DNA of 64,000 nucleotides from Rhizobium sp. 16-449-1b. Lineage in GTDB: Bacteria; Pseudomonadota; Alphaproteobacteria; Rhizobiales; Rhizobiaceae. Of the stretch, positions 51,946 through 60,486 are shown one piece after another. Where the stretch lies: assembly GCF_017741935.1 (NCBI RefSeq), contig NZ_JAGHMH010000002.1:124001-188000 (forward strand). Direction: 5' to 3'. The notes beneath the pieces were generated by a model. The model was not told the DNA's origin. It did no database searches and saw nothing but the letters and a program-made list of their open reading frames with translations. The position numbers and the translations under genes were made by a program. Each line of letters opens with the position of its first letter. Position 1 is the stretch's first letter.

Positions 51946-53331
51946 ATGCCTGACCTGATGCCGGTTCTCGCGCGCGCGGACCAGAATTTGCCCTCGAGCC
52001 TCGACAAGCTGTTCGAGCTGCTGCGGATCAAGTCGATCTCGACCGATCCCGCTTACAAGGATGATTGCCACAAGGCAGCGGAGTGGCTGGTGGCCTATCT
52101 CCGCGACATCGGTTTCGACGCCTCGGTGCGCACCACGCCCGGCCATCCCATGGTCGTCGCCCATCACGATGGCGCGTCGCCGTCGGCTCCGCATGTGCTC
52201 TTCTACGGCCATTATGACGTGCAGCCGGTCGATCCGATCGATCTCTGGGACAACGACCCCTTCGAGCCTTCCGTGCAGGAATCGGGCGGCCGCAAGATCC
52301 TGACCGGCCGCGGCACTGCCGATGACAAGGGCCAGCTGATGACCTTCGTCGAAGCCTGCCGCGCCTATAAGGAAATCAACGGCGCGCTGCCCGTGCGCGT
52401 CACGATCCTGTTCGAGGGTGAGGAAGAATCCGGCTCACCATCGCTGAAGCCATTCCTCGAGGCCAATGCCGCCGAGCTGAAGGCCGACTATGCGCTGGTC
52501 TGCGATACCAGCATGTGGGACCGCGACACGCCGGCGATCGCAGCCGCACTTCGCGGCCTTGTGGGCGAAGAAGTGGTCGTCACCGCAGCCGACCGCGATC
52601 TGCATTCGGGCCTCTTCGGCGGTGCCGCTGCCAACCCGATCCACATCCTGACGAAGATCCTCGCCGGCCTGCACGACGACACCGGCCGCATCACGCTGGA
52701 TGGCTTCTATAACGGCGTCGAGGAAACCCCTGCGAATATCAAGGCTTCCTGGGAAACGCTCGGCCTCACCACCGAGGGCTTCCTCGGCGAAGTCGGCCTG
52801 TCGGTTCCGTCAGGCGAGAAGGGCCGCTCGGTGCTTGAGCTCACCTGGGCCCGCCCGACCGCCGAAGTCAACGGCATCTGGGGCGGCTATACCGGCGAAG
52901 GCTTCAAGACCGTGATCGCCGCCAAGGCGTCGGCCAAGGTCTCCTTCCGCCTCGTCGGCACGCAGGACCCTGCCGCCATCCGCGACAGCTTCCGCGCCTA
53001 TGTGCGCTCGCAACTCCCCGCCGATTGCTCGGTCGAGTTCCACCCGCATGGCGGCTCGCCGGCCATCCACCTGTCCTATGATTCGCCTGTTCTGACCAAG
53101 GCGAAGACGGCGCTCTCCGACGAATGGCCGAAGCCCGCCGTCGTCATCGGCATGGGCGGCTCGATCCCGATCGTCGGCGATTTCCAGAAGATGCTTGGCA
53201 TGGAATCGCTGCTGGTCGGCTTCGGCCTCAGCGACGACCGCATCCATTCTCCCAACGAGAAGTACGAGCTGACGTCCTATCACAAGGGCATCCGCTCCTG
53301 GATCCGCATCATGGAAGCGCTGGCGGCGTAA
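51946..53331 (+). CDS. M20 family metallopeptidase (dipeptidase)
   Basis: 461 residues from the ATG at 51946 with AAGGAG 7 nt upstream. M20 zinc motifs: FYGHYDVQPVDP (His/Asp), GRGTADDKGQLM, and FEGEEESGSPS (catalytic Glu plus zinc Glu). DLHSGLFGGAAANPIHIL is the dimerisation-domain loop and GMGGSIPIVGDF the late signature. It is a cytosolic dipeptidase or carboxypeptidase-like enzyme; exact specificity unknown. It is followed by two stem-loops at 53352-53418. Confidence 0.92.
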   Translation: MPDLMPVLARADQNLPSSLDKLFELLRIKSISTDPAYKDDCHKAAEWLVAYLRDIGFDASVRTTPGHPMVVAHHDGASPSAPHVLFYGHYDVQPVDPIDLWDNDPFEPSVQESGGRKILTGRGTADDKGQLMTFVEACRAYKEINGALPVRVTILFEGEEESGSPSLKPFLEANAAELKADYALVCDTSMWDRDTPAIAAALRGLVGEEVVVTAADRDLHSGLFGGAAANPIHILTKILAGLHDDTGRITLDGFYNGVEETPANIKASWETLGLTTEGFLGEVGLSVPSGEKGRSVLELTWARPTAEVNGIWGGYTGEGFKTVIAAKASAKVSFRLVGTQDPAAIRDSFRAYVRSQLPADCSVEFHPHGGSPAIHLSYDSPVLTKAKTALSDEWPKPAVVIGMGGSIPIVGDFQKMLGMESLLVGFGLSDDRIHSPNEKYELTSYHKGIRSWIRIMEALAA

Positions 53332-53393
53332 TCGGCGTCGATGAAATGAAAAAGGCGCACCGATTTTTAAGGATCGGGGCGCCAGAGGAACAA

Positions 53394-53418
53394 AAAGGCC
53401 GGGTTGAAACCGGCCTTT
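53394..53418 (+). terminator. Intrinsic terminator after the M20 peptidase gene
   Basis: AAAGGCCGG (53394-53402) pairs with CCGGCCTTT (53410-53418) across GGTTGAAA-type loop. A weaker stem, GGCGCACCGAT/ATCGGGGCGCC, lies just before it at 53353-53382. Confidence 0.75.
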
Positions 53419-53497
53419 CGTCATTCGCTTCGCATCAGTGCCAGTACATCCGTGGTCAAAGTGAAAGCGAATATTGCAGTCAGACTGCCCGCGAAAG

Positions 53498-53514
53498 GTT
53501 AACGGAGCGTTAAC
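53498..53514. promoter_or_regulatory. GTTAACG-GAG-CGTTAAC repeat, possible CtrA box
   Basis: A perfect 7-bp inverted repeat that also reads TTAA-N7-TTAAC (53499-53514), the spacing of CtrA boxes in alphaproteobacteria. It lies about 300 bp upstream of the SH3 protein gene. Regulation by CtrA is speculative. Confidence 0.35.
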
Positions 53515-53809
53515 GATAATCTCGCGACTGTCATGTCGATCAACCGGCGCTCCATGGTGCGGCTTGGCGATCGACGACTGCATCCGATGACCAGGATATC
53601 GTGATTGCGCGGCCGCTTTTCAAGGCCTTCGCGCTCGAACCGTTCAAGCTGCGTTCATCAGCGGATGCTATAAGTCATTGAAAGAAAAGTTGAATCACTC
53701 TCGCCAAACTTTGGCCGGGAAGCTGTTCACTGTTGTCTTGATAAGGCGATAAGCCCGAAAGTTTTCTGAAGGGGCGGCGTTTCGGCCGCTCTATCTAGGG
53801 AGTGCAAGC

Positions 53810-54682
53810 GTGAAGACCACATTGATGAAGATCACCGCCGTCGCAGCCTTGTTGCTGGCCCCGGTGGCGGCCGAGGCCGCCGAAGGGTTCGCGACCGCCA
53901 ACGTCAACATGCGCGCCGGCCCGAGCACGCAGTATCCTGCCGTAACAGTCATTCCCGCCGGCGAATCCGTTGAAATCCACGGCTGCCTTGCCGATGTGCC
54001 CTGGTGCGATGTCGAGTTCTACAACGGCCGCGGCTGGGTCGCCGGCCGCTATGTGCAGGCGCTCTATCAGCAGCGCCGCGTCTATGTCGATCCGCAATAT
54101 TATCGCCCGCTCGGCATCCCGACGGTGGTCTTCAGCGTCGGCAATTACTGGGATCGCTACTACCGCGACCGGTCCTTCTACGGTCAGCGCGACCGCTGGC
54201 GCCGCAACCCGGTCTATGACCGCCCGGCAGCCGTCCGCCCGCCGCCCGGCCCAGGCTTCGACAATCCGGGCCGTCCGCGCCCAGGCTATGACGACAACCG
54301 CCCGGGCTACGACAACAATCGCCCGCGTCCCGGCTTCGACAATGGCCAGCCCAATTTCGATCGCGGCCCCGGTCGCGGTCCCGATTATGGCCGTGGCCCC
54401 GATCCGCGCCAGGACAATGGCAACCGTCCCGGCCGCCCGCCGCAGTTTGACGATCAGTCCGGTCGCGCCGGCATGCCCGGCCAACCCGGTCAACCGGGTC
54501 AGCCCGGAAGGCGTGGCGAGGGTGGCCGAGGCGGCCAGGGAGGACAGGCCGGCCAGCCGGGTCAGCCCGGCCAACCCGGACAGCCAGGCTTCGATCGCGG
54601 CCCGGATCGTCGCGACCACGACCGCCGCCGTCCGCCGGTCTGCCAGCCGGGCGACCCCAACTGCGGCCAGAACCAGCAGTAA
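53810..54682 (+). CDS. Secreted SH3-domain protein with Pro/Gly-rich collagen-like tail
   Basis: 290 residues starting at GTG 53810 with GGGAG 7 nt upstream. A signal peptide (residues 1-24, cleavage near A-E-A-A) is followed by a bacterial SH3 domain (ATANVNMRAGPSTQYPAVTVIPAGESVEIHGC ... GWVAGRYVQALYQ). The rest is low complexity: an Arg/Tyr/Asp/Pro segment (~125-200) and a run of GQPGQPGQPG-type collagen-like repeats near residues 222-263, ending CQPGDPNCGQ. It is likely periplasmic or cell-wall associated. The repeat run is prone to length change. Function unknown. Confidence 0.85.
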   Translation: MKTTLMKITAVAALLLAPVAAEAAEGFATANVNMRAGPSTQYPAVTVIPAGESVEIHGCLADVPWCDVEFYNGRGWVAGRYVQALYQQRRVYVDPQYYRPLGIPTVVFSVGNYWDRYYRDRSFYGQRDRWRRNPVYDRPAAVRPPPGPGFDNPGRPRPGYDDNRPGYDNNRPRPGFDNGQPNFDRGPGRGPDYGRGPDPRQDNGNRPGRPPQFDDQSGRAGMPGQPGQPGQPGRRGEGGRGGQGGQAGQPGQPGQPGQPGFDRGPDRRDHDRRRPPVCQPGDPNCGQNQQ

Positions 54683-54704
54683 TCAAGCACCTGAAATAAA
54701 GAAG

Positions 54705-54731
54705 AAGGGCGGCCGCAGGGTCGCCCTTTTC
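54705..54731 (+). terminator. Intrinsic terminator after the SH3 protein gene
   Basis: AAGGGCG (54705-54711) pairs with CGCCCTT (54722-54728), followed by TTTCC, 23 bp after the stop codon. Confidence 0.65.
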
Positions 54732-54832
54732 CGTTCTTCTGTTCGATATCGCGAAGCGCCCGCTTATCCTTGGCTTGTGCCTGTGACCGGTATGGGGGAG
54801 GGCGCTTCGGTCGCGGCCTCACGCCGCCCGCG

Positions 54833-55816
54833 TCAGCCGCTGCCGATCAAGATACCCGCGCCCAGCACCAGCCCACCGCCGACGACGACCTGGAAGGCGG
54901 CGCGCAGGAAGGGGGTTTCCATGAAGCGGTTCTGGATGAAGGCGATGGCCCAGAGTTCGAAGATGGCGATGATGACCGCCAGCGTGGTGGCCGTCCAGAA
55001 ATCGGAGATCAGATAGGGCAGCGTGTGGCCGAGGCCGCCGAGCGCCGTCATGATGCCGCAGGAGAGGCCGCGCTTGATGGGGGAGCCGCGGCCGGAGATC
55101 TTGCCGTCGTCGTGAGCGGCTTCGGTGAAGCCCATGGAGATGCCGGCGCCGACGGAGGCCGAGAGGCCGACGAGGAAGGTCTGCCAGGTATCCTGCGTGG
55201 CGAAGGCCGCGGCGAAGATCGGCGCGAGCGTCGAGACGGAGCCATCCATCAGGCCGGCGAGGCCGGGCTGCACATAGGTCAGCACGAACTGGCGGCGGTT
55301 CTTCTGGTCCTCTTCCGCACGCACGTCCTCGGGCGTGTGCTTGTCGCCAAGCATGCGGGTGATGTCCTCATGCCCCTGCTCGGCAAGTGCCAGATCGCCG
55401 AGCAACTGGCGTGTCGAGGCATCGCTGACGCGGCCGGCGGCCTCGATGTAGAAGCGGTAGGCCTGGTTCTCCATGGCCTCGGCTTCCTGGCGGATCTTGT
55501 CGAGTGACAGGTTGGCGCGCAGCCAGTCCGGCTTGCGCTCGTAGAAGCCCTCGACATGCTCGCGGCGGATCAGCGTGATGCGCTCGCCGAAGCGCTCACG
55601 GTAGAGCGTGATCAGCGAATTGCGGTGGGTGTTTTCGACCTCCGCCATCTCTTCGAAAACCTTGGCCGAAGCCGGATAATCATTGCGCAGGCGGTCGGCA
55701 TAGGCGAAATAGATGCGCGCGTCGTCCTCCTCGGAGCCGATGGCGAGCGCCAGGATCTCCTGCTCGGACAGGCTGTCGAAAGAACGCTTGGGTGATCTGA
55801 AAATACGTTTGAGCAT
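54833..55816 (-). CDS. mbfA: Membrane-bound ferritin/iron exporter MbfA
   Basis: 327 residues from the ATG at 55816 with AGAGG 5 nt upstream. The N-terminal ferritin-like four-helix domain (~15-160) carries Glu/His iron ligands (EEDDARIYFAYADRL, MAEVENTHRNSL, EAMENQAYRFYIEA, ALAEQGHEDI). The C-terminal VIT1/CCC1-like domain (~180-327) has TYVQPGLAGLMDGSVSTLAPIFAAAF and several helices. MbfA exports iron and protects against iron and peroxide stress in rhizobia and Agrobacterium. The operator directly upstream (55826-55844) indicates control by Irr. Confidence 0.93.
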   Translation of the reverse strand: MLKRIFRSPKRSFDSLSEQEILALAIGSEEDDARIYFAYADRLRNDYPASAKVFEEMAEVENTHRNSLITLYRERFGERITLIRREHVEGFYERKPDWLRANLSLDKIRQEAEAMENQAYRFYIEAAGRVSDASTRQLLGDLALAEQGHEDITRMLGDKHTPEDVRAEEDQKNRRQFVLTYVQPGLAGLMDGSVSTLAPIFAAAFATQDTWQTFLVGLSASVGAGISMGFTEAAHDDGKISGRGSPIKRGLSCGIMTALGGLGHTLPYLISDFWTATTLAVIIAIFELWAIAFIQNRFMETPFLRAAFQVVVGGGLVLGAGILIGSG

Positions 55817-55825
55817 GCTGGCCTC

Positions 55826-55844
55826 TTTTAGAATAATTCTAAAA
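55826..55844. promoter_or_regulatory. Iron control element (ICE), Irr operator of mbfA
   Basis: TTTTAGAATAATTCTAAAA is a perfect palindrome about one central base, 10 bp upstream of the mbfA start. It fits the rhizobial ICE pattern TTTAGAA-N3-TTCTAAA bound by Irr. Its position over the leader predicts repression of mbfA when iron is low. Confidence 0.85.
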
Positions 55845-56148
55845 TAGGCCTCGGACATGCGGCGGTCAAGCCCGCGGCGCGGCCGCTTGCGGGCGATGTG
55901 CATGTTTCGCCGAGCGGCCATGTCTAGCGAAAGCGAAAAACAGCTCCCTGCAGTAACCGTAAGCACACCCGTAAACTAGTTTTATGTATTTTATGCACGT
56001 CCAGGTATATTTCATCTTCTTTATTTACGAAAATAGCCTAAAAATCAGCCAAAAAGCTGGTTGAAATTTGCAACTCTCGGGTTGAGATATTTAAAAACCT
56101 CGGCATAGTGTTCAGATAAATTTAATGAAATGAACGGGAACTATCAAA
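55845..56148. other. AT-rich intergenic region upstream of the XRE gene
   Basis: About 300 bp without a gene, clearly more AT-rich than the surroundings from 55975 on (runs such as ATTTTATGCACG and TTTATTTACGAAAATAGCC). It should contain the promoter of the XRE gene, but no convincing -35/-10 pair or operator was picked out. Confidence 0.5.
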
Positions 56149-56499
56149 GTGCCAGATCCGGTGGATATTATTGTCGGCCAGAATGTCAGGACGTTGCGCG
56201 CCAAGCGACGCATCTCCCAGCTGGAACTTGGAGAGGCGCTCGGGCTGACGTTTCAGCAGATCCAGAAATACGAGAAGGGCACCAACCGCGTTTCGGCGAG
56301 CAAGCTGCACCAGATCGCGGTTTTTCTCGGCGTCGATATTTCGGCGCTGTTCGAGGGTGCGGATACGACGTCGCGGCCGGGCCTCAGCGCCGAGGCCTAC
56401 GAGCTTGCCGTGACCTACGACAAGCTCCGCTCAACGGCCGGCAAGGAAGCCGTCATGACCATCGTGACACTGATGTCGGGTGAAGACGTCTACGCCTGA
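56149..56499 (+). CDS. XRE family transcriptional regulator (PraR-like)
   Basis: 116 residues starting at GTG 56149 with GGGAA 8 nt upstream. HTH_3 domain at residues ~8-62: IIVGQNVRTLRAKRRISQLELGEALGLTFQQIQKYEKGTNRVSASKLHQIAVFLGV. The LTFQQIQKYEKGTNRV core is the one found in rhizobial PraR-type quorum/biofilm regulators. The C-terminal helix (LAVTYDKLRSTAGKEAVMTIVTLM) probably dimerises. Its target is unknown. A 272-bp inverted-repeat element starts 32 bp after the stop. Confidence 0.87.
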   Translation: MPDPVDIIVGQNVRTLRAKRRISQLELGEALGLTFQQIQKYEKGTNRVSASKLHQIAVFLGVDISALFEGADTTSRPGLSAEAYELAVTYDKLRSTAGKEAVMTIVTLMSGEDVYA

Positions 56500-56530
56500 G
56501 ATTTCAGCGTGACGTGACCGCGCGAGCGGT

Positions 56531-56802
56531 TAGAGCCTTTCCTGGTTAGCTTGAAGCATTCTGCCGGAGCAGGTTTTCGTCAGGGCAAAGGCGATTGGCG
56601 AAGGGCATACCCCAGGTACGGTCGAGCCGATCGCCTTTGATCCTGGCGGAAAGATGCCCGGCCCTTCGGGTTGCCTGAAACGGGCCGCCTGATCGTCCGG
56701 CCGGCTTGGCCGTATGCGTTGGCTACGACGCGCGCCGGCCGGGCGACCATCCGACTCCGTTTGAGGCAACAGAATGCTTCAATCTAACCAGGAAAGGCTC
56801 TA
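56531..56802. mobile_element. 272-bp MITE-like element with 32-bp terminal inverted repeats
   Basis: The left end TAGAGCCTTTCCTGGTTAG-C-TTGAAGCATTCTG is repeated inverted at the right end (56771-56802) with one mismatch. Inside are nested stems, e.g. AAAGGCGATTGGC with GCCGATCGCCTTT, and a GC-rich pair around GGCCGGC/GCCGGCC. There is no coding capacity. The outermost TA may be a target duplication. The layout fits a non-autonomous miniature inverted-repeat element. Confidence 0.7.
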
Positions 56803-57003
56803 GTGAAAATCGCAGTCGTGCAGAGCGACCAGCAGCTGATCCTGCGTCTGATGACCGGCATGATAGAGATCGATCGCGATATTGGCGATCGACAGGCCCT
56901 GCTGGCTCAGGAGCTTGATATTGCGCTCCGCGCACCAGGTGTACAGCGCGCCCGCGAGTACATCGACATCATCAGCATGCAAGGACAAAGCGGCTACCGT
57001 CAT
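56800..57003 (-). CDS. Small conserved-type hypothetical protein
   Basis: 67 residues from the ATG at 57003 (MTVAALSLHADDVDVLAGAL, then YTWCAERNIKLLSQQGLSIANIAIDLYHAGHQTQDQLLVAL). Helical, soluble, no known domain. Upstream GAGAGC is a moderate ribosome site, and a longer in-frame extension to 57156 looks non-coding. The stop TAG is the last three bases of the inverted-repeat element at 56531-56802. Function not assigned. Confidence 0.5.
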   Translation of the reverse strand: MTVAALSLHADDVDVLAGALYTWCAERNIKLLSQQGLSIANIAIDLYHAGHQTQDQLLVALHDCDFH

Positions 57004-57168
57004 GGAAGTTGCTCTCGGTGTGTGAGTGTGTGTATTCCCCTTCGAGCATATTGAATATATTCGCGATCGCTGCAAAGCGGCTTTCATTGCTTGCGTTAAC
57101 GCGAATATTGCGGCGGCCACACCCTGTTTCAGAATGAGGCGTCCACGCGGCTGCACTCTACCTGCACG

Positions 57169-59064
57169 TTATTCCGACGCGACCCGGAACCCGTCCTGAT
57201 GGAAGGTGCAGGCGGCGATGGCGTCGAGCATCGCCTGGAAACGCGGGTGGCCGCGCACCGCATCGAGGTCGGAATCGTTGCTGAACCAGAGGATCTGGTA
57301 GCAGGATGATTGCGGCAAGAGCGCCTCGAGGATGTCGAGCGCCTGGTCGCATTCGCCGATCAGCGCGTGGACACAGGCGACGTTGTATTGCGCGACGATA
57401 TCATCGGGATCGAGCAGCTGGGCGCGCTTGACCCATTCGCGCGCCTCGTCGAAGCGGCCCATATGGGCGAGCGCCAGCGCGCCGCGATGCGCAGGGCCGG
57501 CGTTTTCGGGATGCAATTCCAGCGCCTGCTCGGCGCGCTCCAGCCCGACGCTCGCCCAGTGCTCGCTCTCGCGCGACAGTCCCAGCGAGCGGCAGGCGCT
57601 CGTCAGATGGATCGGCGAGAGATAATCGTCCGGCCGGATTTCGCTGGCGCGGGTGAAGAAGGTGATGGCGCCCTCGAACTTGCCCTGCATGAACAGGAAG
57701 CGGCCGTAGTGGAAATTCGCCTCGTAGAGATCGGGCTCTAGCGCCAGCGCCTTTTCGAACTCCACCAGCGCCTCGCCGTCGCGGCCATCCTGATGCAGCG
57801 CCAGCCCGCGCGAGGCGTGCGCCTCGGCGAGATTGGGGTCGAGCGCCAGCGCCTTGGCGGTGAGCTCGAGAATGCCCTTCAGCGTGTATTCGCCGGCGTG
57901 CCAGTCGCGCAGCGTCGATTCGCAATCGGCGATGCCGGCATAGGCCTGGGCGTAATTCGGATCGAGCGCCACCGCGGTCGCAAACATGCGCCGGGCCATC
58001 AGCAGATAGTGGCGGGTCCAGGAGTGCGAGAATTGCCGGCCGCGCAGGTAATAGGTGTAGGCCTCGACGTTCGTCGTCGGCGCGGCGGCGATCGCTTCCT
58101 GCTCCTCCGGCAGCAGCTTGATCTTCAGCTGGTCTACGATCGCATGGGTGATCTCGTCCTGCACGGCGAAGATATCGGTCAGATCACGGTCAAAGCGGTC
58201 GGCCCAGAGATGGGCGCCGTTGCGCGCGTCGATCAGCTGGCCGGTGATGCGCACCCGCTGGCCGGCCTTGCGCACGCTGCCCTGCAGCACGAAGTGGACG
58301 CCGAGCTCGGCTGCCGCCTGCTTCACCTGCACCGACTTTCCCTTGTAGGTGAAGGCGGTGTTGCGGGCGACGACGTAGAGATTGGAGATCTTCGAGAGAT
58401 CGGTGATGATGTCCTCGGTGATGCCGTCGGAGAAATATTCCTGCTCGGGATCGCCGCTCATGTTGGAGAAGGGCAGCACCGCCACCAGCGGCTTCTGCTT
58501 CTCCTTGGCGGCCGCAAGGGCCGCCGCGTTGACCTTCAGCGGCAGCGCGCGCTTCGCCGAGATGGCGTAGACCTGCACCGGCTGCTCGATGTTCTTCAGC
58601 GTGAAGAGGCCGAGATCCTGGAAGGACAGATCGAGCCGGCTGCCGACGTGATCGCGGGCGGACGCCGAGATCGCCACGCCGCCGGGCGCGCAGATCGCCT
58701 CGAGCCTGGCCGCGACATTGACGCCATCGCCGAAGATGTCGTTGTCCTCGACGATGACGTCGCCGAGGTGGATGCCCATGCGGAACTCGATGCGTCGCTC
58801 TTCAGGGAGCGCCGTGTTGCGCGCCGCCATCGCCTGCTGCACGTCGTTGGCGCAGGAGACCGCGTTGACGATGCTGGAGAACTCCACGAGCATGCCGTCG
58901 CCGGTGTGCTTGACCACACGGCCGCGGGCATTGGCGATCCTGGGATCGATGACCTCGCCGCGGCAGAGTTTGACCGCATCCAAGGTCCCCCGCTCATCGG
59001 CACCCATCATTCGGCTGTAGCCGACAATATCCACTGCGAGAATAGCTGCGAGACGGCGTTCCAA
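57169..59064 (-). CDS. Class III adenylate/guanylate cyclase with TPR domain
   Basis: About 631 residues if started at TTG 59064 (reads as M-ERRLAAILAVDIVGYSRMM); the frame is open to an ATG at 59142, which would add 26 residues. The cyclase homology domain spans ~1-165, with metal-binding AVDIVGYS and HTGDGMLVEF and the FGDGVNVAARLE (Asn/Arg transition-state) motif. A TolB/FlgO-like middle part follows (KPLVAVLPFSNMSGDPEQEYFSDGITEDIITDLSK ... FVLQGSVRKAGQRVRITGQLIDA). TPR repeats fill ~370-620. It probably makes cAMP under control of the C-terminal regulatory part; signal unknown. Confidence 0.9.
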   Translation of the reverse strand: MERRLAAILAVDIVGYSRMMGADERGTLDAVKLCRGEVIDPRIANARGRVVKHTGDGMLVEFSSIVNAVSCANDVQQAMAARNTALPEERRIEFRMGIHLGDVIVEDNDIFGDGVNVAARLEAICAPGGVAISASARDHVGSRLDLSFQDLGLFTLKNIEQPVQVYAISAKRALPLKVNAAALAAAKEKQKPLVAVLPFSNMSGDPEQEYFSDGITEDIITDLSKISNLYVVARNTAFTYKGKSVQVKQAAAELGVHFVLQGSVRKAGQRVRITGQLIDARNGAHLWADRFDRDLTDIFAVQDEITHAIVDQLKIKLLPEEQEAIAAAPTTNVEAYTYYLRGRQFSHSWTRHYLLMARRMFATAVALDPNYAQAYAGIADCESTLRDWHAGEYTLKGILELTAKALALDPNLAEAHASRGLALHQDGRDGEALVEFEKALALEPDLYEANFHYGRFLFMQGKFEGAITFFTRASEIRPDDYLSPIHLTSACRSLGLSRESEHWASVGLERAEQALELHPENAGPAHRGALALAHMGRFDEAREWVKRAQLLDPDDIVAQYNVACVHALIGECDQALDILEALLPQSSCYQILWFSNDSDLDAVRGHPRFQAMLDAIAACTFHQDGFRVASE

Positions 59065-59224
59065 ATCAACCTCGGGACAGGCTACCAAAGGGAATGCAAG
59101 TCTAGAACCTTTTCGAGGCCCAATACAGAATGAATGTAACATATCTAATAAAGGGACTGACAATAGAATTGTCGAGTCTCTTCGTCCGCAAAAGATATGT
59201 TTATCCCTATGCAAAAATAGAAAA

Positions 59225-59246
59225 GCCCGGCTGCGAACAACCGGGC
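59225..59246 (-). terminator. Intrinsic terminator of the dnaK-dnaJ unit
   Basis: GCCCGG (59225-59230) pairs with CCGGGC (59241-59246). Read on the minus strand the stem is followed by TTTTCTATTTTT, 28 bp after the dnaJ stop. Confidence 0.8.
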
Positions 59247-59273
59247 CCCTGAATTTTTACTGAAACTCTTCGA

Positions 59274-60401
59274 TCAGCCTTCGAAGAATTCCTTCATGCG
59301 GGCGAAGAAGCCCGTCGATTCCGGATTGTTCTCCTTCGACGACAGCTCCTCGAACTCCTGCAGCAGCTCGCGCTGGCGCTTGGAGAGCTTCTGCGGGGTC
59401 TCGATCTGGATCTGGATGTAGAGATCGCCGGTCTGGCTGGAGCGCAGCACCGGCATGCCCTTGCCCTTCAGGCGGAACTGCTTGCCGGCCTGGGTACCCT
59501 CGGGAACCGTGACGCGCGACTTGGTGCCGTCGAGCGTGGCCACATCGAAGGTGCCGCCAAGGGCCGCCGTCGTCATCGAGATCGGGATGGCGCAGTAGAG
59601 ATCGGCTCCATCGCGCTGGTAGAACTCGTGCGGCTTGACCGACAGGAAGATATAGAGATCGCCCGCCGGGCCGCCACGCATGCCGGCCTCGCCCTCGCCC
59701 TGCAGGCGGATGCGGGTGCCGTCCTCGATACCAGCCGGGATGTTGACCGAGAGCGAACGCTCTTCCGTGACGCGGCCCTGGCCGTGACACTTGGTGCAGG
59801 GATCAGGAATGATCTGGCCGCGGCCATGGCAGGTCGGGCAGGTGCGCTCGACGGAGAAGAAGCCCTGCGCGGCGCGCACGCGGCCGGAGCCCTGGCAGGT
59901 GCCGCAGGTCTTCGGCTGGGTGCCAGGCTTGGCGCCGGAGCCGGAACAGACGTCGCAGGTGATCGAGGTCGGAACCCGGATCTGCGCCGTCTTGCCGGAG
60001 AAGGATTCCTCCAGCGAAATTTCCATGTTGTAGCGAAGATCGGCGCCGCGTTCGCGACCGCCGGACGAGCGCTGCCTTGCACGGCCGCCGCCCATCATCT
60101 CACCGAAAATATCCTCGAAGATATCGGAGAAGCCGCCGCCGGCGAAACCGCCACCGCCGCCGCCCATGCCGCCATGTTCGAAGGCCGCGTGACCGTAGCG
60201 GTCATAGGCCGCGCGCTTCTGCGGGTCCTTCAGCGTCTCGTAGGCTTCGTTGATTTCCTTGAACTTCTGCTCGGCGGTATGATCATCGGGATTCTTGTCC
60301 GGATGGTATTTCATCGCCAGCTTGCGGAAAGCGCTCTTCAGCTCTTTTTCGTCAGCCGTCTTGGCGACACCCAGCGTTTCGTAAAAATCGGCTTTTGCCA
60401 T
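59274..60401 (-). CDS. dnaJ: Molecular chaperone DnaJ
   Basis: 375 residues, full-length type I. The J domain has the HPD motif in [10 protein letters not shown] Gly/Phe-rich region follows ([18 protein letters not shown]). Four zinc-finger CxxCxGxG repeats are intact ([32 protein letters not shown]), then the substrate-binding C-terminal domains. It delivers unfolded proteins to DnaK and stimulates its ATPase. It lies 85 bp downstream of dnaK with a CCGGCTGC/GCAGCCGG stem between them. Confidence 0.97.
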   Translation of the reverse strand: MAKADFYETLGVAKTADEKELKSAFRKLAMKYHPDKNPDDHTAEQKFKEINEAYETLKDPQKRAAYDRYGHAAFEHGGMGGGGGGFAGGGFSDIFEDIFGEMMGGGRARQRSSGGRERGADLRYNMEISLEESFSGKTAQIRVPTSITCDVCSGSGAKPGTQPKTCGTCQGSGRVRAAQGFFSVERTCPTCHGRGQIIPDPCTKCHGQGRVTEERSLSVNIPAGIEDGTRIRLQGEGEAGMRGGPAGDLYIFLSVKPHEFYQRDGADLYCAIPISMTTAALGGTFDVATLDGTKSRVTVPEGTQAGKQFRLKGKGMPVLRSSQTGDLYIQIQIETPQKLSKRQRELLQEFEELSSKENNPESTGFFARMKEFFEG

Positions 60402-60428
60402 TAAGGATCAGACCCCGGAAATGGATTT

Positions 60429-60452
60429 CCGGCTGCCATGGTGAGCAGCCGG
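60429..60452 (-). other. Stem-loop in the dnaK-dnaJ intergenic gap
   Basis: CCGGCTGC (60429-60436) pairs perfectly with GCAGCCGG (60445-60452). An overlapping CCGGAAAT/ATTTCCGG stem begins at 60415. With no T-run they may set the DnaK:DnaJ ratio by attenuation or mRNA processing (inference). Confidence 0.45.
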
Positions 60453-60486
60453 AATGTCAGTTTCAAACGTGACCGTTGCGAGACGC

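Larger units (their letters stand above)
53332..53809. other. 478-bp intergenic region before the SH3 protein gene
   Basis: No gene is supported. It holds two stem-loops after the M20 peptidase gene, the inverted repeat at 53498-53514, and a GGGGCGGC/GCCGCTC stem shortly before the next start (near 53772-53790). Nothing else is seen. Confidence 0.6.

Noticed and set aside
54480..54600. Short tandem repeats that could suggest a CRISPR-like array
   Set aside because: They are in-frame codons for Gly-Gln-Pro repeats of the SH3 protein, without unique spacers of constant length.
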